Shown here piece after piece: positions 8,063 to 15,761 of a stretch of DNA of 32,525 bases. The notes beneath the pieces were generated by a model, which saw nothing but the letters and a program-made list of their open reading frames with translations, did no database searches and had not been told where the DNA came from. The stretch comes from Terrisporobacter petrolearius (GTDB lineage Bacteria; Bacillota; Clostridia; Peptostreptococcales; Peptostreptococcaceae): NCBI RefSeq assembly GCF_020748185.1, contig NZ_JAHZMO010000040.1, forward strand, positions 1 through 32,525. Direction: 5' to 3'. Made by a program: the position numbers and the translations under genes. Numbering within the stretch: position 1 is the stretch's first letter; each line of letters begins with the position of its first letter.

Positions 8063-10120
8063 TTAATTTAATGAGATTTCTTCACGTTCACTAAATTTAT
8101 ACAATATTTCTTCTCTTAATTTTTTATTGTCTTCTTGTTTTAATCTTACATCTTGACCAATTATGTACCTAGCCTCCAGTTGGGCCTGTTTTAATATTTT
8201 AATATGTTTAAAAATATTTGCAACTTTTAACTCCGGAAGACCATGTTGCCTTGTCCCAAAAAATTCTCCTGGCCCTCTTATTTCTAAGTCTTTTTGAGAT
8301 ATTTTAAATCCATCTGTAGTTTCTTCCATTATAGCCATTCTTTCTCTACATACTTCAGTCTTTGAGTTATAAATTAGTATACAGTAAGATTTATGTTTTC
8401 CTCTTCCCACACGTCCTCTAAGTTGATGTAGTTGTGCTAGACCAAATCTTTCAGCATTTTCAATTATCATCAACGTAGCATTAGGTACATTCACTCCAAC
8501 TTCAATAACTGTAGTAGATACTAATATATCCAACTTTTTATTTTTAAAATCATCCATTATAGTATCTTTGTCGCTAGGTTTCATTTTTCCATGAAGCAAG
8601 CCTACGCTTAAATCCGAAAAAAATTCTCTTTTTAGTTCTTCTACAAGATCAACCGCTGCTGTAGCTTCTATTTTTTCACTCTCATCTACCAAGGGACAAA
8701 CCACATAAACTTGTCTTCCTTTTTCAACTTCACTTCTTACTAAGTTTTCATAGGCTTCATTTCTTCTTTTGTGTTCTATAGCAATAGTTTCCACAGGTTG
8801 CCTTCCTGGAGGTAACTCATCTATTATGGAAATATCTAAGTCTCCGTATAAAATTAAAGCTAATGTTCTAGGTATTGGTGTTGCCGTCATAACAAGGATA
8901 TCTGGACTGTTCCCTTTGTTTGATAATCTTCCCCTTTGTCTGACTCCAAATCTATGTTGTTCATCTGTTATAGCAATTCCTAAGTTTTTAAATTCCACCT
9001 TATCTTCTATAAGAGCATGAGTTCCAATAAGAATGTCTATTTCTTGATTTTTTACTTTTTCTAATATTTTTTCTTTTTGCTTTTTTGTAAGACTTCCTAC
9101 AAGCAACTCAGATTTAATATTAAAGGATTCTAATGTTTCTTTAAATGAATCATAGTGTTGGGATGCTAAAATCTCCGTAGGTGCCATTAAAGCCCCCTGA
9201 TAACCATTTAAAACCGCATTTGCTAATGCAAGTAATGCTACCACTGTTTTTCCACTTCCAACATCCCCTTGAACCAATCTATTCATCACTTTAGAAGTAG
9301 TCATATCCTCAATAATTTCATTTAAAGCTCTCCCCTGAGCTTTAGTTAATTTAAATGGAAGAGATTTTATTATATCATTTAATTTTTCTTTTTCTTCAAA
9401 TTCTATTCCACTAGCTTCATTTATCCCGCTTTTAAAATAAAATAATCCTAACTGTAAAATCAAAAATTCTTCAAAAACTAATCTATATAATGCAACTTTT
9501 AAAGTTTCTTTGTTAGTTGGAGAATGTATATTTCTAACAGCAAAATCAATACCACATAATTTATATTTCTCTAGTATATCTTGTGGCATATATTCTTTTA
9601 TTTTAAATTCTTCCTTGGCAAGAACTGATTTAATCATTCCTTGCAACTCTTTATTAGACAAGCCATAAGTCAAAGGATATACTGGCTCAATTTTGCAAGT
9701 AGACATTGGTTTATTAGTATAATGCTCAACTTCAATAGGTATTAACTCTTTAAAATTATTTTCTATCTTAACCCTTCCAAAAACTAAAATACTATCTCCA
9801 CTTTTAAACACCTTTGTAATGTATTCTTGGTTAAAAAATGACATTTTAATATACCCGCTATCATCTTTTACATCCATTCTAGTTATTTTCATACCTTTTC
9901 TTGGACTATAAGTATCTATTTTACTTATAATACCTTTTATAGATACTTTTTCTCCATTTTCCAGTTGATTGACTTTTTTTATAGTACTTCTGTCTTCATA
10001 TTGTCTTGGAAAATAATATATTAAATCTTTTAAAGTAAAAATATTAAGCTTGTGAAGTTTTTCTGCTCTTTTAGGGCCTATTCCTTTTACAAATTGTATT
10101 TCCTTATTTAAATTATTCAT
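8063..10120 (-). CDS. recG: ATP-dependent DNA helicase RecG
   Basis: Branch-migration helicase that remodels stalled forks and Holliday junctions. From the ATG at 10120 (GGTGA upstream) it is 685 residues; a GTG three codons earlier overlaps the ribosome site and is not preferred. The N-terminal wedge with HhH-like VKGIGPKRAEKL and an OB fold precedes the helicase core: Walker A VQGDVGSGKTVVALLAL, DEQH box in AITDEQHRFGVRQR, MTATPIPRTLAL, and the C-terminal QLRGRVGRG motif. It heads the unit recG-rsmD-coaD-coiled-coil gene. The space to the upstream fakA terminator is only about 30 bases, so its promoter must overlap that region or lie further upstream. Confidence 0.97.
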   Translation of the reverse strand: MNNLNKEIQFVKGIGPKRAEKLHKLNIFTLKDLIYYFPRQYEDRSTIKKVNQLENGEKVSIKGIISKIDTYSPRKGMKITRMDVKDDSGYIKMSFFNQEYITKVFKSGDSILVFGRVKIENNFKELIPIEVEHYTNKPMSTCKIEPVYPLTYGLSNKELQGMIKSVLAKEEFKIKEYMPQDILEKYKLCGIDFAVRNIHSPTNKETLKVALYRLVFEEFLILQLGLFYFKSGINEASGIEFEEKEKLNDIIKSLPFKLTKAQGRALNEIIEDMTTSKVMNRLVQGDVGSGKTVVALLALANAVLNGYQGALMAPTEILASQHYDSFKETLESFNIKSELLVGSLTKKQKEKILEKVKNQEIDILIGTHALIEDKVEFKNLGIAITDEQHRFGVRQRGRLSNKGNSPDILVMTATPIPRTLALILYGDLDISIIDELPPGRQPVETIAIEHKRRNEAYENLVRSEVEKGRQVYVVCPLVDESEKIEATAAVDLVEELKREFFSDLSVGLLHGKMKPSDKDTIMDDFKNKKLDILVSTTVIEVGVNVPNATLMIIENAERFGLAQLHQLRGRVGRGKHKSYCILIYNSKTEVCRERMAIMEETTDGFKISQKDLEIRGPGEFFGTRQHGLPELKVANIFKHIKILKQAQLEARYIIGQDVRLKQEDNKKLREEILYKFSEREEISLN

Positions 10121-10153
10121 AATTATCACCTACAAATATTATTCCCCTACGAA

Positions 10154-10200
10154 TAAAAAATCCTGTATAATATACTAATTTATAGTACGATTATACAGGA
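10154..10200 (-). terminator. Terminator of the asp23-fakA unit
   Basis: Arms TCCTGTATAAT (10161-10171) and ATTATACAGGA (10190-10200), with an inner pair TACTA/TAGTA in the loop, then six T and TATTCG on minus. Confidence 0.88.
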
Positions 10201-10211
10201 CTAGTTAATCA

Positions 10212-11837
10212 TTATTCAACTGAAATTAAGTAATAATAAAGAGGTTGTCCTCCATAGTGTAATTCCACATCTATATCTTCAAATTTTTCTTCTAATGAAT
10301 CTCTTAAGGCTTCTGCTTCTTCTTTGGAAGTATCTTCACCATAAAATAGAGTTATTATAGCACTATCTTCATCTACTAATTTTTCTATAAGGTCAGTAGT
10401 TATTTCATCCACATTATTTCCTGCAGATAATAATTTGCCTTCTGCAATTCCTATTATGTTTCCTTCTTTTACTTCCACATCATTTATAACTGTGTCTCTT
10501 ACAGCATAAGTTACTTGACCAGATTTTACTAAAGATAAAGCTTCCATCATATTTGATTCATTCTCACTTACATCTGCATCTGCATCGAATGTCACTAAAG
10601 TAGCAAAAGCTTGTGCCACATTTTTAGTTGGTATAACTATTATGTTTTTAGCACTTAATTCTTTAGCTTGATTGGCAGCCATAATAATATTACTATTATT
10701 TGGCAATATTATTATATTTTTAGCGTGTAAGCTTTCTATTGCTTTCATAAAATCTTCTGTACTAGGGTTCATAGTTTGACCACCTTCTATTATGTGGTCA
10801 ACACCAAAATCTTTAAATATTTGTGCTAAACCTTCTCCCATAGAAGTTGCTATAAATCCGTACTCTTTTTCTTCAACAGGTATATCTTGTGTTTGATCCG
10901 TTTCATTTAATACCTTATTTTCATGTTGAAGTTTCATATTTTCTATTTTTATTGTTAATAATTGTCCGTATTTTAATGCTTCTTGTATAGCAAGACCTGG
11001 ATCATTTGTATGAACATGTACTTTTATTACACCTTCATCTCCAACTACAGCTAGGCTATCTCCAAACTTCATATACATTTCTCTTACTGCTAAGTCATCT
11101 ATTTTATCACTTTCTAAAATAAATTCTGTACAGTATTGGAACTTAATGTCTTCACTAGATATGTTTTGTTCCACATTAACTTCTACGCTACTAGAAGTTC
11201 CGCCTTCTATAGACTCTATATTAATTCCCTTTAACGAAGATAACATTCCTTCATATATAAGAACTAATCCTTTACCACCAGAGTCTACAACTCCAGCTTC
11301 TTTTAGTGCCTTTAGTAATTCTGGTGTCTTATTTAGTGATTCATTAGCTTTTTTTACTACTAATTCAAGAAATTTAGTCATATCCATATCTGGCTTAGCT
11401 ACTTTTACTGCATACTCTCCACTTTCTCTAACAACAGTAAGAATAGTTCCTTCTATTGGCTTTATAACAGCTTTATAAGCAGTGTCAGATCCATTTTTAA
11501 GAGCATTAGCTAAATCTACAACATTTAAATTTTCTTTACCTTCTATTGATTTGGCTATTCCTCTTATTATTTGTGATAGTATAACTCCTGAGTTTCCTCT
11601 AGCACCCATTAAAGAACCTTTTGAAAGAGCTTTACCTATATCTGTTATATCATCATTTTCAACTTTAGATAATTCTTTAATTGCATATGATATAGTTAAA
11701 GACATATTTGTTCCTGTATCACCATCTGGAACTGGAAATACATTTAATTTATCAACTAAATCTTTATGGTTTTGAAGATTATTTGCACCTGAAACAAACA
11801 TATCTCTAAATCTTTTTCCGTCTATATATTGAATCAT
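10212..11837 (-). CDS. fakA: Fatty acid kinase catalytic subunit FakA (YloV, DhaL/Dak domain)
   Basis: FakA of Staphylococcus aureus phosphorylates fatty acids bound to FakB (DegV-family) proteins, giving acyl-phosphate for PlsX/PlsY. This protein is 541 residues, normal. The N-terminal DhaL-like domain has NVFPVPDGDTGTNM with the metal-binding aspartates at 38 and 40, and GARGNSGVILSQI for nucleotide binding. The C-terminal half is the YloV domain (ILPNNSNIIMAANQA). No FakB is visible here; it is usually encoded elsewhere. The ATG has AGGAGGAAGAAT upstream, 15 bases after the Asp23-family gene, so the two form an operon with a shared terminator. Confidence 0.93.
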   Translation of the reverse strand: MIQYIDGKRFRDMFVSGANNLQNHKDLVDKLNVFPVPDGDTGTNMSLTISYAIKELSKVENDDITDIGKALSKGSLMGARGNSGVILSQIIRGIAKSIEGKENLNVVDLANALKNGSDTAYKAVIKPIEGTILTVVRESGEYAVKVAKPDMDMTKFLELVVKKANESLNKTPELLKALKEAGVVDSGGKGLVLIYEGMLSSLKGINIESIEGGTSSSVEVNVEQNISSEDIKFQYCTEFILESDKIDDLAVREMYMKFGDSLAVVGDEGVIKVHVHTNDPGLAIQEALKYGQLLTIKIENMKLQHENKVLNETDQTQDIPVEEKEYGFIATSMGEGLAQIFKDFGVDHIIEGGQTMNPSTEDFMKAIESLHAKNIIILPNNSNIIMAANQAKELSAKNIIVIPTKNVAQAFATLVTFDADADVSENESNMMEALSLVKSGQVTYAVRDTVINDVEVKEGNIIGIAEGKLLSAGNNVDEITTDLIEKLVDEDSAIITLFYGEDTSKEEAEALRDSLEEKFEDIDVELHYGGQPLYYYLISVE

Positions 11838-11852
11838 ATTCTTCCTCCTATA

Positions 11853-12203
11853 TTACTTAACCCTGATACCTTGCACGTTAACATCAATTTTGCTAACTTT
11901 TATTGATGTTGTATTTTCTACCGAGTATTTCACTCTGTCTATTATGTTATTTGCTACAGTAGAAATGTTAATTCCATATTGCATTATAACAAATAATTCT
12001 ATTTCTATTTTATTATCTTCTGTTTCATATATTTTAACGCCTTTAGTAGCATTGTCTCCTTTTAACAATTCAACAATACCTTTTATCTTTTGTGAGAAAC
12101 CTACTAATCCGTAACTCTCCATTGCAGCTCTATATGCAATTTGAGCTATAACATGCTTATCTATTTCTATACATCCATATTTATTATTTACTTTAGTAGT
12201 CAT
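11853..12203 (-). CDS. Asp23/Gls24 family envelope stress protein (YloU)
   Basis: Protein of 116 residues in the Asp23/DUF322 family, with the typical I-x-x-I-A--A----YGLVGF segment near residues 18-37 and a C-terminal VQGIRV end. In S. aureus Asp23 is an abundant membrane-associated protein linked to cell-envelope stress; the YloU members next to fakA have no settled biochemical role. AGGGGGT lies before the ATG. It is the first gene of the unit with fakA. A perfect 9+9 base dyad lies 44 bases upstream of the start. Confidence 0.9.
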   Translation of the reverse strand: MTTKVNNKYGCIEIDKHVIAQIAYRAAMESYGLVGFSQKIKGIVELLKGDNATKGVKIYETEDNKIEIELFVIMQYGINISTVANNIIDRVKYSVENTTSIKVSKIDVNVQGIRVK

Positions 12204-12594
12204 GGTTTTACCCCCTCATTTTCTTTTTTAATAATATTTTGTACGATGTTGAATTATTATTTTACCAATTCAACAAATTTCCTTTATTTTAATAAATTAT
12301 AGTTTATATTTCTATTTTAGACAAGATATATAATACTAATAAGTAATTAATAATTAAAAGTTATTTAAATTTAGTAGCTAAAAAGACACTTATTGCCAAT
12401 ACTACGTATTAATAAATGGAAGATATAAAGTTTTTACCTTTTAAAACATAGCAATTTACAACACAACAAAACTATGATAATAAACTTTTATCATTATTTT
12501 TTCTTTTAATATTTACATTAGCAAAATTTATATATATAATTTTATATGATAATGAGAAAATCTTCAATATGTTAAGAACAATTATATATTTTTA
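12204..12594. other. Long intergenic region without a supported gene
   Basis: About 390 bases of more than 80 percent A+T between the divergent yloU-type gene and the rpmB promoter. I see the dyad at 12247-12275 and a weak hairpin ATGATAA/TTATCAT around 12474-12494 followed by a T-rich run on plus. I see no plausible coding frame with a ribosome site and no recognisable RNA fold. Confidence 0.5.
12247..12275. repeat. Perfect inverted repeat upstream of the asp23-fakA unit
   Basis: Arms TGTTGAATT (12247-12255) and AATTCAACA (12267-12275) with an 11-base spacer. On minus the spacer contains GGTAAAAT, a possible -10 element. The position 44-72 bases before the gene start fits an operator; no known regulator consensus was recognised. 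Confidence 0.6.
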
Positions 12595-12623
12595 TTGCAA
12601 AAATTCAAATTTTATGTTAATAT
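12595..12623 (+). promoter_or_regulatory. Promoter of rpmB
   Basis: TTGCAA (12595-12600), 17 bases, TAATAT (12618-12623), with TG one base before the -10 (extended -10). It gives a leader of about 44 bases. Confidence 0.75.
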
Positions 12624-12638
12624 AAATATGTTTTTAGT

Positions 12639-12661
12639 CTTAAAATAGTTATCATTTTAAG
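12639..12661 (+). promoter_or_regulatory. Hairpin touching the rpmB ribosome-binding site
   Basis: Perfect 8-bp stem CTTAAAAT / ATTTTAAG with a seven-base loop. The last three bases of the 3' arm are the AAG of AAGGAGGTG, so folding would partly mask the site. The stem is AT-rich and weak. Confidence 0.45.
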
Positions 12662-12673
12662 GAGGTGTATATA

Positions 12674-12862
12674 ATGTCAAGAGTATGTTGCGTATGTGGT
12701 AAAGGTAAAGTTTCTGGAAACCAAGTATCACATTCAAATAAACACAGCAAGAGAACATGGGCTGCTAACTTAAGAAACGTGAAAGTTATAGAAAATGGAA
12801 CTCCAAAAAGAGTAAAAGTTTGTACAAGATGCTTACGTTCAAACAAAGTTGATAGAGCTTAA
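12674..12862 (+). CDS. rpmB: Ribosomal protein bL28
   Basis: Large-subunit protein of 62 residues. It starts MSRVCCVCGKGKVSGNQVSH and has the zinc-type cysteine pairs CVC (6-8) and CTRC near the C-terminus. The ATG has AAGGAGGTG seven bases upstream; a GTG three codons earlier lies in that site and is rejected. It is transcribed alone, divergent from the asp23-fakA unit and convergent with spoVM, the same neighbourhood as in Bacillus (spoVM-rpmB-yloU-yloV). Confidence 0.97.
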   Translation: MSRVCCVCGKGKVSGNQVSHSNKHSKRTWAANLRNVKVIENGTPKRVKVCTRCLRSNKVDRA

Positions 12863-12885
12863 TAATAAATTTATTTTATTAGTAA

Positions 12886-12918
12886 AGAGCCTACAGAAAT
12901 GTAGGCTCTCATTTTTTT
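12886..12918 (+). terminator. Terminator of rpmB
   Basis: Ten-base-pair stem AGAGCCTACA / TGTAGGCTCT closed by a GAAA tetraloop, followed by CA and seven T. It may also stop spoVM transcripts from the other side, where the T-run is poorer. Confidence 0.93.
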
Positions 12919-12939
12919 ATCTAAAAGTTTATCAATTTT

Positions 12940-13017
12940 TTACTTTTTATTCGTCCTCATAAATTTTAAAACAATATTAGAAAGCCATTTTGGTAATTTT
13001 ACAGTTACCATTTTCAT
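12940..13017 (-). CDS. spoVM: Stage V sporulation protein M (SpoVM)
   Basis: A 25-codon gene. The product starts MKMVTVKLPKWLSNIV and ends in a basic tail with MRTNKK. B. subtilis SpoVM (26 residues, starting MKFYTIKLPKFLGGIV) is an amphipathic helix that recognises the convex forespore membrane and anchors SpoIVA for spore coat assembly. Here the pattern K-x-x-T-x-KLPK is kept, including Pro9, which is critical in the Bacillus protein. The ATG has AGGGGGA at good spacing. The location beside rpmB, before thiN-rpe-rsgA, matches the Bacillus order. It is expected to be sigma-E dependent, but I could not find a convincing sigma-E promoter upstream. Confidence 0.9.
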   Translation of the reverse strand: MKMVTVKLPKWLSNIVLKFMRTNKK

Positions 13018-13332
13018 ACTTATCCCCCCTAAGTTAGATAGTCTTCAATATTTTACATTAGATTTGTACACATAACATTTATTAATTTCTATGCAAATCA
13101 TTTTTTTTATAGACCTTAAAATTAAATCTTACATTACATTATTTATACCTATGTTCATCTCCAAAACTTCAATATAAAAATCTTTATATTAAATTATATT
13201 AAAGAAGTCTTTCATTTTAGAATTATAAATTACTCATTATATTAAATTTTTCTTTTTATTATTTCAATTATGTTTATAAGGCACCCATTAGCTTTCTAAG
13301 AAGTTATATACCCCTTATTGACGAACCCACTT
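13018..13332. other. Intergenic region between spoVM and the thiN terminator
   Basis: About 315 AT-rich bases that must hold the spoVM promoter. The only structure noted is an AT-only hairpin AATATAAA/TTTATATT at 13171-13190. No further small gene with a ribosome site is supported. Confidence 0.5.
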
Positions 13333-13393
13333 AAAATAAATAAACTCCTCTTAATCACATATCAAGAGATCACATATCAAGAGGAGTTTATTT
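13333..13393 (-). terminator. Terminator of rsgA-rpe-thiN, enlarged by a repeat
   Basis: Fifteen-base-pair stem AAATAAACTCCTCTT (13338-13352) with AAGAGGAGTTTATTT (13379-13393), loop of 26 bases, tail TTTATTTTAAG on minus. The arm abuts the thiN stop codon. Confidence 0.85.
13354..13383. repeat. Two exact tandem copies of a 15-base unit
   Basis: ATCACATATCAAGAG occurs at 13354-13368 and again at 13369-13383. The copies fill the terminator loop and part of its 3' arm, as expected from a small duplication. Confidence 0.9.
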
Positions 13394-14043
13394 TACGCTA
13401 AGTTATAATTTCTTATAATCAATGCATATCCATCTTCAATTTTTATAATGCATTCATCTTCTAACATAACATTAGATATACCTAAAGATGATAAGTATCC
13501 CATTTTAGCATTGTTCAATGGGTACTCTAATTTTTTAAGAGTTATATTGTTTACATCTGCCATTATAGGTACAACGGATACAGTATCTCCCTTTTTGCCA
13601 TGTAAAATAATTTCTTCATTTCTTATAATAGTAATTTCTTCTTCACTTGTAATTATCCTAGGTGTTATATTCATTTCTCTAACATAGTGCATTAAACCTA
13701 TGTTTGCGAGAGTATGATCTATTCGTCCTCCTAGGGATCCGTAAAAATCTATTTCTTCAGCTTTTAATTCTTTTGCTAAATACATACAAATCTCTGAATC
13801 TGTTTCATCCTTATGAGATGGATATTTTTTAAAAAATACGTTTTTATTTTTATAATAATCAACTAAACCATTATTAATAGAGTCTAAATCTCCTATTATA
13901 TAATTTGGTATTATATTCATTTTATATAAATGATTACATCCACCATCGGCTCCTATTATAAAATCATATTTTTCCCTAAGTATTATTTCTTTTGTCTTAT
14001 TATAATTTTTTATTTCGCCATTTAATATAATACAAACCTTCAT
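13393..14043 (-). CDS. thiN: Thiamine pyrophosphokinase
   Basis: Transfers pyrophosphate from ATP to thiamine, giving the cofactor TPP. The protein is 216 residues with the family motifs DFIIGADGGCNHLY, IIGDLDSI, KYPSHKDETDSE and FYGSLGGRIDHTLANIGL. The ATG has TAGGAGA upstream, nine bases after the rpe stop. It is the last gene of rsgA-rpe-thiN. No TPP riboswitch is visible before the unit, so control by thiamine is not indicated. Confidence 0.95.
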   Translation of the reverse strand: MKVCIILNGEIKNYNKTKEIILREKYDFIIGADGGCNHLYKMNIIPNYIIGDLDSINNGLVDYYKNKNVFFKKYPSHKDETDSEICMYLAKELKAEEIDFYGSLGGRIDHTLANIGLMHYVREMNITPRIITSEEEITIIRNEEIILHGKKGDTVSVVPIMADVNNITLKKLEYPLNNAKMGYLSSLGISNVMLEDECIIKIEDGYALIIRNYNLA

Positions 14044-14052
14044 TAATATCTC

Positions 14053-14709
14053 CTAAAGACTAGCATTCTTTCTCATTAATTTTACAGTTTCCTCTATATT
14101 TTCACTATTAAATATAGCTGATCCTGCTACTATTACATTCGCCCCAGCTTCTACTACTTGATTTATATTACTTGGTTTTATTCCACCATCTACTTGTATA
14201 TCAACATTAAGATTTTTTTCATCTATTATTTGTTTTAATTCTTTTATTTTCCCAATCATACTTTCAATGAATGATTGCCCTCCAAATCCAGGATTTACAG
14301 TCATTACAAGTACCATATCCACATCTTGAAGTACATGTTTTATAGTTTCTATTGGTGTACCAGGATTTAAAGCTACACCTGCTTTTACATTATGAGATTT
14401 AATATTTTGTATAGTTCTATGTAAATGCCTACAAGCTTCCACGTGAACTACTATCAAATCACTTCCTGCATCAACAAAATCTTTAATATAATTATCTGGA
14501 TTTTCAATCATAAGATGTGTATCAAATACCATAGTAACATCTTTTCTTAAGGATTTAACTATTCCAGGACCCAGTGTTATGTTAGGAACAAAATGTCCAT
14601 CCATAACATCTATATGTAAATACTCACATCCCGCTTTTTCTACCTTTTTAACATCTTCTAAAAGTTTTGCAAAATCTGCTGATAATATTGATGGTGCTAA
14701 TTTTATCAT
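14053..14709 (-). CDS. rpe: Ribulose-phosphate 3-epimerase
   Basis: Interconverts ribulose-5-phosphate and xylulose-5-phosphate in the pentose phosphate pathway. TIM-barrel enzyme of 218 residues: LAPSILSADF, YLHIDVMDGHFVPN, FDTHLMIENP, VMTVNPGFGGQSF and IQVDGGI carry the metal and phosphate ligands. Its ribosome site AAGGAGAT lies inside the last codons of rsgA, with two bases between stop and start, so translation is coupled. Confidence 0.97.
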   Translation of the reverse strand: MIKLAPSILSADFAKLLEDVKKVEKAGCEYLHIDVMDGHFVPNITLGPGIVKSLRKDVTMVFDTHLMIENPDNYIKDFVDAGSDLIVVHVEACRHLHRTIQNIKSHNVKAGVALNPGTPIETIKHVLQDVDMVLVMTVNPGFGGQSFIESMIGKIKELKQIIDEKNLNVDIQVDGGIKPSNINQVVEAGANVIVAGSAIFNSENIEETVKLMRKNASL

Positions 14710-14711
14710 TT

Positions 14712-15593
14712 TTAATATCTCCTTTTCCCTTGTCTTATCTCATTGAGTAATTGTATGTAACTTTCATACCTTACTTTAGAAATCTCCCCTGCTTCAACAG
14801 CTTCTTTAACTCCACAACTCGGTTCATTTTCGTGTATGCATTTATTTCCAAACCTGCAGTTATCAACTTCATCAAACTCTATAAAGTATTCTTTTAATTC
14901 ATTTTCTTCTATATCCTCTAATGTTAATGAAGAAAAGCCTGGTGTATCTGCAACTATACCTCCGCATTGTAGTTTTAAAAGTTCGGCATGTCTTGTAGTG
15001 TGCTTTCCTCTTTTGATTTTATCACTAACTTCACCAGTTTGTAACTTAAAATTTGGATCTATTTCATTTAATAAACTGGATTTTCCAACTCCTGATGGTC
15101 CTGCGAATACTACTACACTATTATTTAGCTCTTCTTTTACTTTATCTATATTTTCTTTAGACTTACTGCTAACCGGAATAACTTTATATCCACTTAATTC
15201 ATATATTTCTTTTATTTTATTCGTTGTATTGTCCTCATCTAAATCAACTTTTGTAAGAATAATTACAATTTCTAAGTTTTCTTTTTCAGCAAGAACTATA
15301 AATCTATCCAATAAAGATAAATGAGGTGTAGGGTTCTTTACAGCAAAAACTATTAAGGCTTTTTCCACATTAGCAATTGGAGGTCTTATAAGCTCACTAT
15401 CTCTTTTATCAATAGTTTCTACAACACCAATTTTTTTTTCCTCATCAACTATGCTAATTTTCACTCTATCACCTACTAAAGGAGTTTGCTTATTTTTTCT
15501 AAATATGCCTCTAGCTCTACATTCATACAGTCCCTTTTCTGTATCTACATAGTAGAATCCCCCTATTCCTTTCATTATCCTTCCATCTAACAT
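14712..15593 (-). CDS. rsgA: Small ribosomal subunit biogenesis GTPase RsgA
   Basis: Checks late maturation of the 30S decoding region. The protein is 293 residues. The N-terminal OB fold is followed by a circularly permuted GTPase domain, seen in the motif order TKVD (114-117), then GPSGVGKSS (165-173), then DTPG (216-219). A zinc site follows: Cys246, Cys252, His254, Cys260. The ATG has AAGGAGG upstream. It starts a new unit after the prkC terminator; on minus, TGGTAATAT in the gap is a possible extended -10. The prkC-rsgA neighbourhood is common in Firmicutes, where RsgA can be a PrkC substrate. Confidence 0.96.
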   Translation of the reverse strand: MLDGRIMKGIGGFYYVDTEKGLYECRARGIFRKNKQTPLVGDRVKISIVDEEKKIGVVETIDKRDSELIRPPIANVEKALIVFAVKNPTPHLSLLDRFIVLAEKENLEIVIILTKVDLDEDNTTNKIKEIYELSGYKVIPVSSKSKENIDKVKEELNNSVVVFAGPSGVGKSSLLNEIDPNFKLQTGEVSDKIKRGKHTTRHAELLKLQCGGIVADTPGFSSLTLEDIEENELKEYFIEFDEVDNCRFGNKCIHENEPSCGVKEAVEAGEISKVRYESYIQLLNEIRQGKRRY

Positions 15594-15692
15594 TAATTGC
15601 CTCCTTATTTTTTAACACTTTATTATATATTACCATAATATTTTTATTATTTTAAATTTAATTCTTATATATTATTTTTTATCTATTATTTT

Positions 15693-15735
15693 TTCAAAAA
15701 AATAAATATAAGTAAGCAGAATGCTTACTTATATT
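15693..15735 (-). terminator. Terminator after prkC
   Basis: Fourteen-base-pair stem AATATAAGTAAGCA / TGCTTACTTATATT with a GAA loop (15705-15735), followed on minus by TTATTTTTTTG. Confidence 0.92.
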
Positions 15736-15761
15736 TTGTATATATGATTTATTTTTATTCT

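Noticed and set aside
12652..12846. Frame on minus opposite rpmB
   Set aside because: Shadow of rpmB, with no ribosome site or family resemblance.
13018..13332. Possible riboswitch or small RNA between spoVM and thiN
   Set aside because: Only an AT-only hairpin is seen; no TPP or other recognisable riboswitch core.
13354..13383. CRISPR-like repeat
   Set aside because: Just two directly adjacent 15-base copies without spacers.
14836..15324. 162-codon frame opposite rsgA
   Set aside because: Antisense shadow rich in Ser/Phe, with no start signal.
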